Below are positions 24,941-32,816 of a stretch of DNA of 64,000 nucleotides, in pieces. A model generated the notes under the pieces. That model was given only the letters and a program-made list of their open reading frames with translations. It was not told the origin of the DNA and did not search any database. Each line of letters starts with the position of its first letter. The stretch's first letter is position 1. This stretch comes from Bacteroidota bacterium (GTDB lineage Bacteria; Bacteroidota; Ignavibacteria; Ignavibacteriales; Melioribacteraceae): the NCBI GenBank assembly GCA_023453125.1, contig JAEXUB010000184.1:1-64000 (forward strand). The letters run 5' to 3'. The translations under genes were made by a program, and so were the position numbers.

Positions 24941-25942
24941 TTAGTTTGTACCGGTTACATAAGGGAACTGCTTAACTTCTGATGATGTAAACTGGGTCAT
25001 TCCTTTCCCTGCCATCCAGTCATAATTCATAGTATTGACGCCGAACATGAGAGATTTTGCATCGTAACCCATAACACGAAGAATAGCGGCAACCTGAGCT
25101 GAAGTCTGTCCTGTGTAGCAATAAACAACAACTGTTTTGTTGGTCGGAAGAGTCTTTAGGCTGGCTGCGAGTTTAAGATCAACTTTCGGTGTATATTGAA
25201 CAGCACCCTGAATATGCCCTAAATCGTAATGATTTGCAGTCCAGTAATTAACTACGTAGTAGTTTGATAAAGAACTTGTAACTGCACTGTAAGTAATTTT
25301 TGCGTCGCCAAAAGGATCTGCTGTGGCGAGGAGTGCATTAATTCTTGCTTCGAGAATTTCTTTGCCTGTGGTCTTGCCTGTTGAAATTGCAGGAAGATTT
25401 GTAGCGGCGTTCTTTGCTGCTGCGGTTGTAACAAAGTTTGTATAGTTGTTGCCAACTGCCGGAGTCCATGAGTTTGCAATTGCGGAGTTCCAGGATGACA
25501 TACCGAACTTTAAGGAATAAACATTGTTGTAGCCGAGAAGTCTTAATAAAGCGGTTGCATAGCCGGAAGTCTGGCCGGAATAGCAGGCAACAACGATATT
25601 GTCATAGGATGCAGTGTTGATAGTCTTAATGTAAGTGGCGAGGTTTTTAAGGTCAACGTTAACGGCTCCCTGGATATGCCCTTTTGTTGAGAAATCGGAA
25701 GCAGAGCGGATATCGATGATGTGAAGCTTTGTAGGATTTGTCAACTGGAGATCGCGTACTGCCTGTGCAGACATAATTGCAGGTGCAGATGTGTTCAAAT
25801 AATCGCCGTTGGCTTCGAGGTATTCAACTAATACTTTGGATTCATCAATAGCAGCTGGTTCGGTTGAGCTGTCGCTTTTGCAGCCTGTTAATGTGAAAAG
25901 GACTGAAAGCAATAATAACATTAATAAATTGCGCAGTTTCAT
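24941..25942 (-). CDS. Lipoprotein with two rhodanese domains
   Basis: A 333-aa envelope lipoprotein: lipobox LTGC (Cys21), then two rhodanese domains at about residues 60-165 and 215-325. Both keep the catalytic Cys loop, CYSGQTSG and CYTGQTSA, so both may carry a persulfide. It would act in sulfur transfer or redox chemistry outside the cytoplasm. It is 42 bases after the multiheme cytochrome gene, with AAGGAG seven bases before its ATG. Rhodanese-like lipoproteins also accompany outer-surface cytochromes in some metal-reducing bacteria, which supports a shared electron-transfer role. Confidence 0.86.
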   Translation of the reverse strand: MKLRNLLMLLLLSVLFTLTGCKSDSSTEPAAIDESKVLVEYLEANGDYLNTSAPAIMSAQAVRDLQLTNPTKLHIIDIRSASDFSTKGHIQGAVNVDLKNLATYIKTINTASYDNIVVACYSGQTSGYATALLRLLGYNNVYSLKFGMSSWNSAIANSWTPAVGNNYTNFVTTAAAKNAATNLPAISTGKTTGKEILEARINALLATADPFGDAKITYSAVTSSLSNYYVVNYWTANHYDLGHIQGAVQYTPKVDLKLAASLKTLPTNKTVVVYCYTGQTSAQVAAILRVMGYDAKSLMFGVNTMNYDWMAGKGMTQFTSSEVKQFPYVTGTN

Positions 25943-25984
25943 TTAACTACTCCTTGGTTTTTGTTTTTATTAGTTTGTGATTCA

Positions 25985-27343
25985 TTATCTTACATTCCAT
26001 GAAGAGGGAAGTTTCCCGTCTACGGTTATGGAGCGGGTAGCGTTCATTTCCCACGCTTCAAGGTCGTTCTGGAATAAGTAAATATTTTTGTTTCTGTAAG
26101 TGCCGTCGGCTTCTTTAATAATGTGGCATGCATCGTAGCAGGGTTTGCCGGCGTCTACTTTTGTGCGCGAAGTCCAACGGATAATATTATGCGGAGTTGC
26201 ATATTTGTATGTCGGTTTTGCGTCGAAATTTGAGAGTGTTGAAACACCGTAATGATCCCAGCTGTCAGGTGCCATTAAGGATCTTCTAAGCACGGCAAAT
26301 TTATAATTCCTTGTTTCAGGAATAGGATTCATTCCTATCTTAAAGCCCTGATAAGAAGGAATTCGTGCTCCTTCTCCGCCAATATGGCAGCTGCCGCAGT
26401 TATTATAATCCTGAGAGTGGCAGGTATTGCAGGAGAATGTGTTCATATGCTTTCTATGGTATTCATTCTGAGTTCCGCCGTTAGGATGACAATTCTGGCA
26501 TTTTGGCATTAAACCCATTTTATAGCGCTGGTCGTAGACAACTCCATCACCGTGAATTTCATTCTGTGTATGGCATCTAACGCAGGTAAATTGGGCATTG
26601 GTAAGGTGAACGTCGGGAACTGTTCCGGTTGCCTGACCGAAATAAGCGTGCCCGCCTCTTGAAACGTGGCAGGTAACACATTTTTCTCTCATATCCGGAG
26701 TTCTAACGAACTGATGTCCGTTTGCCAATCCGCCCCCTCCGGCTGATGGTCTGTTTACGTGGCAGTCGCCGCAGGTAGCATGGCATTTACCGCAATTCTT
26801 ATCATAACCTTCTTTCATCTGTTCTGAAAGCTGGCTGAATGTTGATAGTCCTGAGCGGATTACAACCATTGCTTTCTGTCCCCATCCCTGTTCGTGAAGA
26901 CTATTTTTGGTTCTTGAAACAATATTGGCGTGACAGGTAGAACATTTCTCTTCGCTTCTTGTTGATGGTTTTTTAATGAAATCTCCCGAATGCGCAATCG
27001 CTTTATCCCCTGTATTGTCTGTACCATTATGGCAGGAAACGCACGATTGTCTTCCGTGGACATCTCTTTTAAAAGCCTGATATCCGTTACCGCCGAGATA
27101 AACACGATCATACGGCATATAGACCGGAGTTTCGCCTCCGCATCCGTGGCTGTCTCCTTCGGAGGGGGGATCGGGGGTATAGTTGCTTTTAAGTTTTTCG
27201 TAGTTTGTATGACATCCTTCGCAGGATGCTGTTGACAATGATGCCTGTTCAACGGTTGTATCGGAAGTAACAGAATCTTCTGTACACCCCTGAACAAAGG
27301 CAAACATTGTTACTAAGAGAATTGGAAATAGTAGTTTTTTCAT
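25985..27343 (-). CDS. Multiheme c-type cytochrome lipoprotein
   Basis: A 452-aa protein with lipobox VQGC (Cys20). I count ten CxxCH heme motifs (CEGCH, CVSCH, CSTCH, CGKCH, CGDCH, CVTCH, CVRCH, CQNCH, CNTCH, CGSCH) and one CX3CH (CYDACH), so up to eleven hemes. It would carry electrons in the periplasm or at the outer membrane. The gene lies 33 bases downstream of a sigma-54 -12 element and is followed by the rhodanese lipoprotein. The sequence does not match a specific characterised enzyme that I recognise, so either electron conduit or reductase is possible. Confidence 0.9.
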   Translation of the reverse strand: MKKLLFPILLVTMFAFVQGCTEDSVTSDTTVEQASLSTASCEGCHTNYEKLKSNYTPDPPSEGDSHGCGGETPVYMPYDRVYLGGNGYQAFKRDVHGRQSCVSCHNGTDNTGDKAIAHSGDFIKKPSTRSEEKCSTCHANIVSRTKNSLHEQGWGQKAMVVIRSGLSTFSQLSEQMKEGYDKNCGKCHATCGDCHVNRPSAGGGGLANGHQFVRTPDMREKCVTCHVSRGGHAYFGQATGTVPDVHLTNAQFTCVRCHTQNEIHGDGVVYDQRYKMGLMPKCQNCHPNGGTQNEYHRKHMNTFSCNTCHSQDYNNCGSCHIGGEGARIPSYQGFKIGMNPIPETRNYKFAVLRRSLMAPDSWDHYGVSTLSNFDAKPTYKYATPHNIIRWTSRTKVDAGKPCYDACHIIKEADGTYRNKNIYLFQNDLEAWEMNATRSITVDGKLPSSWNVR

Positions 27344-27375
27344 CTTTTTCCCGGTATTTAGTTTGCGCTACATCC

Positions 27376-27390
27376 GCAAATAAAATGCCA
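27376..27390 (-). promoter_or_regulatory. Sigma-54 promoter of the multiheme cytochrome gene
   Basis: On the minus strand TGGCATTTTATTTGC places GG and GC exactly at the -24/-12 spacing of the sigma-54 consensus (TGGCAC-N5-TTGC). The predicted start site is about 20 bases before the cytochrome ATG. A sigma-54 activator gene lies immediately upstream. Confidence 0.8.
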
Positions 27391-27429
27391 GAAAAAAAAT
27401 TGGAAAAGAAGCTTTTATTATCCTAATAA

Positions 27430-27444
27430 GCAACAAAATGTTGC
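27430..27444. promoter_or_regulatory. Palindromic enhancer candidate GCAACA-N3-TGTTGC
   Basis: A perfect 6+3+6 inverted repeat about 40 bases upstream of the -24 element. Further half-sites follow towards the activator gene. The position and symmetry fit binding by a Fis-type dimer such as the adjacent activator. Confidence 0.65.
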
Positions 27445-27484
27445 ATATCTGATTTATAAGCTATAAATTTTTAAAATTATTGAG

Positions 27485-27521
27485 TGCAACAAATACAACA
27501 TAATGCTGCATTGTGCAACAT
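27485..27521. promoter_or_regulatory. Second enhancer cluster with everted half-sites
   Basis: TGCAACA at 27485-27491 is followed by TGCTGCA-TTG-TGCAACA (27504-27520), an everted repeat with one mismatch. With the palindrome at 27430 this gives five copies of the GCAACA half-site (one imperfect) in about 90 bases. Confidence 0.55.
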
Positions 27522-27523
27522 TG

Positions 27524-28858
27524 TCAATCGGTAAGGTTAAGTCTTTTCATCTTTCGCCAGAGGGTAGTCCTGTCAATATTCAGGTCTTCGGCTGTCTTCT
27601 GACGGTTCCATTTGTTCTTTTCAAGAAGAGATAGAATCTCAAATCTCTCTCTGGACTCGGAAACGATTTCGGCCGGTTTATTTCTGTTTACGAATTCAGG
27701 GTATTTATTCTGCAGGGCAGGGGGGAGTTTTTCGGCCGAAAGGGGAGAACTTCCATTGGTTCTTACAAATGCGAATTCGATTACATTTTCCAGCTCCCTT
27801 ATATTTCCCGGCCAGGAATAGCTCAGAAGCAGCTCAACAGTACTGCTTTCTATTTCGGAGATTTGCTTCTTATAATAAACAGAAAATTTCCTTAAAAAAT
27901 GGCGGACCAGAGGAACTATATCTTCTTTTCTATCCCGTAGCGGGGGGATTGAAATAGGTATAACATTAAGGCGGTAATAAAGATCTTCCCTGAATAACCC
28001 TTTCTTCAGGGCATTTTGAATATCAATATTAGTAGCGGCAATTACTCTTACATTTGTACGCCTTACAACAGATTCTCCAACCCGTTCAAATGTTCCCTCC
28101 TGAAGAACCCTTAAAAGCTGCACCTGCATCTGAAGAGGCATCTCAGCTACTTCATCAAGGAAAATTGTACCTTTATCTGCAATTTCAAATCTTCCGGGGC
28201 GGTCTTTTATTGCATCCGTAAAAGCCCCTTTAACGTGACCGAACAGCTCACTCGAAAGAAGATTGGCAGGGAATACCGAACAATTAATTTTTACAAAGGG
28301 GAATTGATTCCTGGGGGAAATTTTCTGAATGGCATTTGCTACAAGTTCTTTTCCGGTTCCCGATTCGCCCAGAATTAGTACGGGGGCATCGGTCCCGGCT
28401 ATCTCCTCAATAAGCCTGAAAATCTCTTTCATCTGTTTGCTGTGCCCTATCATTCCCTGAAATTGTTCCTCTTCCTCAAGGGTTATTCCAATTTTCTCGT
28501 ATAGGTTTAACTCTCTGAATGTTACTATTCCCCCTGTAGGAATATTATCCTCATTATATAATACGGATGCGCTTAATTTAATCGGGACATTGCTTCCGCC
28601 GGCGCATTGAATATCTGATTTAAAATCATATATGTTCTCTCTGGTTCTAAGAACCAGAGAAATTGGGCAGTTTGCGAAACAGGATTCAGATCGGAATACA
28701 GTTTTACAGATATTGCCAATTACTTCTTCCGATTTTAAGCCGGTTATTCTTTCGGCCGATTTATTAAAGAAGTTAACACGGAAGTCCTTATCTACGGTAA
28801 AAACTCCTTCTCCTATTGAATCCAGTATATGATCTTTAAGTTTATCTTCAATTTTCAT
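27524..28858 (-). CDS. PAS-AAA+-Fis sigma-54-dependent activator (paralogue 1)
   Basis: A 444-aa one-component enhancer-binding protein. The PAS domain is at about residues 8-115 and carries three cysteines (CKTVFRSESCFANCP). The AAA+ domain is at about 135-370, with Walker A GESGTGKE, the L1 loop GAFTDA (not the usual GAFTGA) and Walker B IFLDEVAEMP. The Fis-type helix-turn-helix is at the C-terminus (KTAEDLNIDRTTLWRKMKRL). No receiver domain, so it senses directly through PAS. It lies next to a sigma-54 promoter with enhancer repeats. A close paralogue is encoded at 57133-58464. Confidence 0.93.
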   Translation of the reverse strand: MKIEDKLKDHILDSIGEGVFTVDKDFRVNFFNKSAERITGLKSEEVIGNICKTVFRSESCFANCPISLVLRTRENIYDFKSDIQCAGGSNVPIKLSASVLYNEDNIPTGGIVTFRELNLYEKIGITLEEEEQFQGMIGHSKQMKEIFRLIEEIAGTDAPVLILGESGTGKELVANAIQKISPRNQFPFVKINCSVFPANLLSSELFGHVKGAFTDAIKDRPGRFEIADKGTIFLDEVAEMPLQMQVQLLRVLQEGTFERVGESVVRRTNVRVIAATNIDIQNALKKGLFREDLYYRLNVIPISIPPLRDRKEDIVPLVRHFLRKFSVYYKKQISEIESSTVELLLSYSWPGNIRELENVIEFAFVRTNGSSPLSAEKLPPALQNKYPEFVNRNKPAEIVSESRERFEILSLLEKNKWNRQKTAEDLNIDRTTLWRKMKRLNLTD

Positions 28859-28871
28859 CAGTCAGTTCTTG

Positions 28872-28887
28872 CGGGAAAGGTTTCCCG
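28872..28887. promoter_or_regulatory. Perfect palindrome in the leader of the activator gene
   Basis: CGGGAAA-GG-TTTCCCG lies 14 bases before the activator ATG, where a Shine-Dalgarno would be expected but is weak. A -7-like TATATTTG is further upstream on the minus strand (28911-28918), so the repeat would be in the mRNA leader as a hairpin. Confidence 0.4.
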
Positions 28888-29020
28888 TATTTTCTCAATT
28901 TAATCAGATACAAATATAAAATATCTCATTTGAATAAAAAATCAGGCCCCTGGTTCCCCCTAAAATCCGGAATTTATTTGTGAAAATAATTTTTTTTAGT
29001 AAATTTACAGCCTAAAGTTT

Positions 29021-29048
29021 TTTGGAAACTGAAAATTTTATATATTTG
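29021..29048 (+). promoter_or_regulatory. Bacteroidota-type promoter of tRNA-Gln
   Basis: TTTG at 29021-29024 and TATATTTG at 29041-29048 match the -33/-7 consensus with 16 bases between. The tRNA begins six bases after the -7 element. Confidence 0.55.
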
Positions 29049-29053
29049 AATAT

Positions 29054-29126
29054 TGCCCTGTGGTGTAATTGGCAACACGTCTGACTCTGGATCAGAAGAG
29101 TCTAGGTTCGAGCCCTAGCGGGGCAG
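29054..29126 (+). tRNA. tRNA-Gln (anticodon CTG)
   Basis: The acceptor TGCCCTG pairs with CGGGGCA, including the U1-A72 pair typical of bacterial tRNA-Gln. The anticodon stem TCTGA/TCAGA holds the loop CTCTGGA, giving CTG. The T arm includes GGTTCGAGCC. The discriminator is G at 29126 and CCA is not encoded. Confidence 0.93.
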
Positions 29127-29133
29127 CTAAAAA

Positions 29134-29163
29134 GAAAACCTCTGCATAAAGCAGGGGTTTTTT
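29134..29163 (+). terminator. Terminator after tRNA-Gln
   Basis: The arms AACCTCTGC/GCAGGGGTT (one G-T pair) are followed by six T, directly after the tRNA. Confidence 0.75.
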
Positions 29164-29401
29164 GTTTTAAATGATTCTCAATTTGGGAGAGAAGTTTATC
29201 CCGATATATCGGGAGCAGCAAAGAAGAGCCTGAATGTTCTCATTCAGGCTTTATTACTTTCCGGTAATCCAAAGTATTCCTCTTCTTTATTAAAGGGTCC
29301 AGGTTCGAGCCCTATCGTGGCCCGACAGAGTGGGATAAACAGCAAAGAGAAAACATCTGCATTAAAGCAGGGGTATTTTTTTTAAAGATTTTGAGTGAAT
29401 T
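29164..29401 (+). repeat. Decayed partial duplicate of the tRNA-Gln 3' half and terminator
   Basis: At 29296-29323 the sequence CCAGGTTCGAGCCCTATCG closely repeats the T arm of tRNA-Gln (CTAGGTTCGAGCCCTAGCG). At 29350-29384 the downstream terminator is repeated with changes (CATCTGC...GCAGGGGTATTT). No acceptor 5' half or anticodon arm is present, so it is not a functional tRNA. The stretch also holds the palindrome TCCCGATATATCGGGA (29199-29214) and a perfect hairpin AGCCTGAATG/CATTCAGGCT (29227-29250). No gene is seen in this 328-base gap. Confidence 0.6.
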
Positions 29402-29432
29402 AAAGCCCCCGTAAATATTAGGGGGCTTTTTG
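29402..29432 (-). terminator. Terminator of the chemoreceptor gene
   Basis: Arms AAAGCCCCC/GGGGGCTTT enclose a ten-base loop, 26 bases after the chemoreceptor stop. It has A and T runs on both sides and could work in either direction. Confidence 0.75.
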
Positions 29433-29454
29433 TATTTAATATATAATGTATGAC

Positions 29455-31818
29455 TTAATTAAGAAAACCCTTTTTACCTTGAAGCAGGGCGCTGCTGTTC
29501 ATATTATTTTTGTCAGTTTCAATCTTAAACCTTGAAACCAGCGTTAAAAGATTTTCAGTAAGCCTGTTAAGGTCCTCTGCAGCTCTGGCAATCTGCTGTA
29601 TACCGGAGGCTGTTTCTAGTGAGACATTTGTAATGCCTTCAATATTCTGACTGATTTCTTCAGCGGCAGTGGACTGTTCTTCGCTGGCAGCAGCAACCTG
29701 ATTAACCATATCGACAACTTTTTTAGAGCCTGAGATTATCTCATTTAGTGAATTACCTGCTTTAGCCGCTAGCCCCTTGCCGGTTTCAACTTCTTTAGTG
29801 CCTGCTTCAATTGCTCCGACTGCATTCTCGGTATTTTTCTGAATTGATTTAATCATACCCGCAATTTCGTGTGTTGCCTTAGAGGTTCGCTCAGCAAGTT
29901 TTCTTACTTCATCGGCAACAACAGCAAAACCTCGCCCCTGTTCTCCGGCGCGGGCCGCTTCAATTGCCGCGTTCAAGGCAAGCAAATTTGTCTGGTCTGC
30001 TATATCGTTAATAACCTGAATAATTTCTCCAATCTGCTGACTGCTTCTTCCTAGATCCTTAATAATCGATGCGGCATCATTAACCACAGTGGCAATTTTA
30101 TCCATTCCATTAACAGTCTGAATTACAACTGCGCCCCCTGCATCAGCTATCTGTCCGGAGGACTTCGCGGTATCGGCTGCAATTGTAATATTCTGGGTAT
30201 TCTCAATAATAGTTTTTGTCATTTCTTCAACAGCGCCGGCAACTTCAGTGACCTTGGATGATTGCTCTTCTGCTCCGGCTGCCATTTCTTCGGTTGATGA
30301 GGAAATCTGGGCACTTGCGCTTGCCGTAGCCTGAATAGCTTCGGCTATATCGCTGATCAGCTGATTAAGAGTTGTGCTCAAATTGTTAACATAGTTCTGC
30401 AGGTTTGCGTATTTCCCCTCATAATTCCCATCGAGCTTTACAGTCAGGTTACCAGAAGCGAGTTCCTGAAGAATCTTTTCGGTTTCATTAATCGGTTCAA
30501 CAATTGCAGCAATGGTATTATTGAATCCTTCTATAATTTCCTTAAAACCGCCGTTAAATTTTTCAGTATTCCCCCTTACATCAAGTTCCCCCTTAACAGC
30601 AGCTTTGGTAAGGAAGGCTGTTTCCATCTTAACGTCACGCAGAATATCGGTAATGTTATTAAGGGATTTGGCGAGAATATCCTTTTCAGACTTTTCCTGG
30701 ATTTTATCGTTCAGGTTTCCCGAAGAGAGTTTGTTCAAATGATCTGCTTTCTCTTTTATTCCGGAAATCATTTCTCTAAATGATCTGAAAAGTTCACCGA
30801 TTTCATCGTTTCCGGATGCTTTAATTTCCAAATTCACATCTCCCTGAGCTATTGCTCTTGCCGCCTTAACCAGCTTGTTTAATGGCTTGGTTATTTTTTT
30901 TGCTACAAAAAGAGACAGGAATATTAGAATGACAGCTACAACCGCAACGACTGCAGCGGTTGAATATATAAAATTCGAATAGGAGGATTCAATAACATCC
31001 CTGTTCTTGCCGATGAAGTACATTCCTACAATTTTCCCGTTTGTATCTTTTACCGGCCAGTAATAGGTTTGAAATGGCTTGCCGAGAATAACATTCTGGT
31101 TGACGAATTCCTCTCCGTTTTGAAGAACCGTCTTTAGAACTACCGGATTATCCATTTTGGTGCCAACGGCGCGCTTTCCATCCACCGAGATTGAGGTGGA
31201 GACTCTTTCATCGTTATAGAAAATTGTGCATTCAATTCCGCACATTTTCTTTATCCGGTCAACAAACTTATTATTGCCCGAAAGATCAAAACCGGTTGCG
31301 ACCGCGCCTATTATTGCTCCTTCGTCATAGATGGGAACAGCTGAGCGGAGCGAGAGTTTAACTACAGTGCCAATATCAATGCCCGAGATTGAATTGCCTC
31401 TTACTGCCCAGGGAAGAATTATCTGGTTATTCACAAAATCGCCGAATTTATCTGAATGCCCTCTGGCAATTACTTTCATATCCTTATTGATTATGGTAAT
31501 AACATCAATTCCGGAGCCCTTCAGAAATTTTTTGCTTAAAGCCGCCAGCAAGGGAGAATTCTCTTCCTTAAGGAGTTTTTTTACTTCTTGGTTTGATGCT
31601 ATGAAAAAAGAGGCCTGTTCTAGCAGTTTCAAATCGGAAGCTATTGTTTCTGATACTACATTTTTGTACGATTTTATCTCTTCGATTGCAGCTGTTTCAA
31701 AACCATCCGAGATAAAGTAGTTATTGGTTATTATTATTGCTATTGAAACAAACAGCAGTATGGAAACGGAGATTGACAAAATCTTACTCTTCATTTTCCA
31801 ATAAATCCAGTTCTTCAT
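29455..31818 (-). CDS. Methyl-accepting chemotaxis protein with Cache-like sensor and repeated HAMP-like modules
   Basis: A 787-aa chemoreceptor. The first membrane helix is at about residues 11-31, followed by a Cache-type periplasmic sensor (about 35-280, with GAVATGFDLSGNNKF) and a second helix near 285-308. A HAMP domain follows (KKITKPLNKLVKAARAIAQG), then at least one further HAMP-like unit (EPINETEKILQELASGNLTV). The signalling hairpin (QTNLLALNAAIEAARAGEQG) is near 620. No CheR-binding pentapeptide is at the C-terminus. GGAG precedes the ATG. No other chemotaxis gene is in the window. Confidence 0.93.
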   Translation of the reverse strand: MKNWIYWKMKSKILSISVSILLFVSIAIIITNNYFISDGFETAAIEEIKSYKNVVSETIASDLKLLEQASFFIASNQEVKKLLKEENSPLLAALSKKFLKGSGIDVITIINKDMKVIARGHSDKFGDFVNNQIILPWAVRGNSISGIDIGTVVKLSLRSAVPIYDEGAIIGAVATGFDLSGNNKFVDRIKKMCGIECTIFYNDERVSTSISVDGKRAVGTKMDNPVVLKTVLQNGEEFVNQNVILGKPFQTYYWPVKDTNGKIVGMYFIGKNRDVIESSYSNFIYSTAAVVAVVAVILIFLSLFVAKKITKPLNKLVKAARAIAQGDVNLEIKASGNDEIGELFRSFREMISGIKEKADHLNKLSSGNLNDKIQEKSEKDILAKSLNNITDILRDVKMETAFLTKAAVKGELDVRGNTEKFNGGFKEIIEGFNNTIAAIVEPINETEKILQELASGNLTVKLDGNYEGKYANLQNYVNNLSTTLNQLISDIAEAIQATASASAQISSSTEEMAAGAEEQSSKVTEVAGAVEEMTKTIIENTQNITIAADTAKSSGQIADAGGAVVIQTVNGMDKIATVVNDAASIIKDLGRSSQQIGEIIQVINDIADQTNLLALNAAIEAARAGEQGRGFAVVADEVRKLAERTSKATHEIAGMIKSIQKNTENAVGAIEAGTKEVETGKGLAAKAGNSLNEIISGSKKVVDMVNQVAAASEEQSTAAEEISQNIEGITNVSLETASGIQQIARAAEDLNRLTENLLTLVSRFKIETDKNNMNSSALLQGKKGFLN

Positions 31819-32012
31819 ATTATCTCCATATTAAAATTACACCTGATTATCGGATTAAATATATTAATGTTTAACTAATTTAAATTGAATAAAATTATAT
31901 CGGAATAATGTCTCTGATTATATTCTTTAGCCTTAATATTTAATTAAAATTCCAGCGTAAAAAGAGTATATTTAACACCTGGATTTAGACAATTAGTAAT
32001 TTAAAGGGAAAG

Positions 32013-32816
32013 ATGAATATACTTTTTATAGGAGATATAGTAGGGAAACCGGGACTGGATATGGTTGAGACCTGGCTTCAGAATATTTCAAAGAAATACC
32101 GAACGGATTTTATAATTGCCAACGGAGAAAACCTTTCGGACGGCAAGGGATGCACAGAAAAAGAGGGAAAAGCTCTCTTTAATCTGGGGGTAAATGTTAT
32201 TACCGGGGGCAACCATACGTGGGACAAACCGCAATCGCAGGATTACCTTAAGAATGAAACACGCTACATAAGGCCATTTAATTACCCTAAAGGGACATAC
32301 GGCAACGGTTATGTAATTACCGATTTAAAAGAAAAAGGGAAGATTGCCGTAGTAAATCTTCAGGGAAGGGCATTTATGGCACCTATTGACTGCCCTTTCA
32401 GGCAGCTTGAATTTCTTTTAAACAAAATAAAGAGTGAAGCAAAAGTAATTATTGTTGATTTCCACGCCGAGGCAACTGCAGAGAAACAGGCATTAGCATT
32501 TCATTTTGACGGCAAGGTAAGCGCTGTTATAGGCACTCATACGCACGTTCAGACCGGCGACGAGAGAATTTTACCTCAGGGTACAGGATATAAAACCGAT
32601 GCGGGAATGACCGGCCCATACGATTCTGTAATTGGAATGAAGACAGACGCCGCGATTAACAGGTTTATATATCAGACTCCGCAGAAATACCAGACCGCAA
32701 CCGACAATGTTCATATGTCAGGTGTTTTTCTGAGAGTTGATCCTGCAACCGGAAAGACAATTGAAATTGAGAGAGTATTTTTCCCTGAATTTGACAAAAC
32801 AACATCGGCAGAATGA
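32013..32816 (+). CDS. ymdB: YmdB-family metallophosphoesterase
   Basis: A 267-aa calcineurin-like phosphoesterase of the TIGR00282/YmdB family. Metal ligands are visible in FIGDIVGKPG, NGENLSDG, TGGNHTWDK and GTHTHVQTGDE. Members hydrolyse 2',3'-cyclic nucleotides in other bacteria and affect gene expression. It heads a compact seven-gene plus-strand operon and overlaps the methyltransferase gene by four bases (ATGA). Confidence 0.9.
   Translation: MNILFIGDIVGKPGLDMVETWLQNISKKYRTDFIIANGENLSDGKGCTEKEGKALFNLGVNVITGGNHTWDKPQSQDYLKNETRYIRPFNYPKGTYGNGYVITDLKEKGKIAVVNLQGRAFMAPIDCPFRQLEFLLNKIKSEAKVIIVDFHAEATAEKQALAFHFDGKVSAVIGTHTHVQTGDERILPQGTGYKTDAGMTGPYDSVIGMKTDAAINRFIYQTPQKYQTATDNVHMSGVFLRVDPATGKTIEIERVFFPEFDKTTSAE

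Noticed and set aside
29281..29340. Possible second tRNA
   Set aside because: Only a T arm is recognisable. There is no 5' acceptor strand or anticodon arm, so I treat it as a decayed copy.
31819..32012. Possible riboswitch or promoter before ymdB
   Set aside because: AT-rich spacer with a TATATTTA-like element but no -33 partner and no recognisable aptamer motif.
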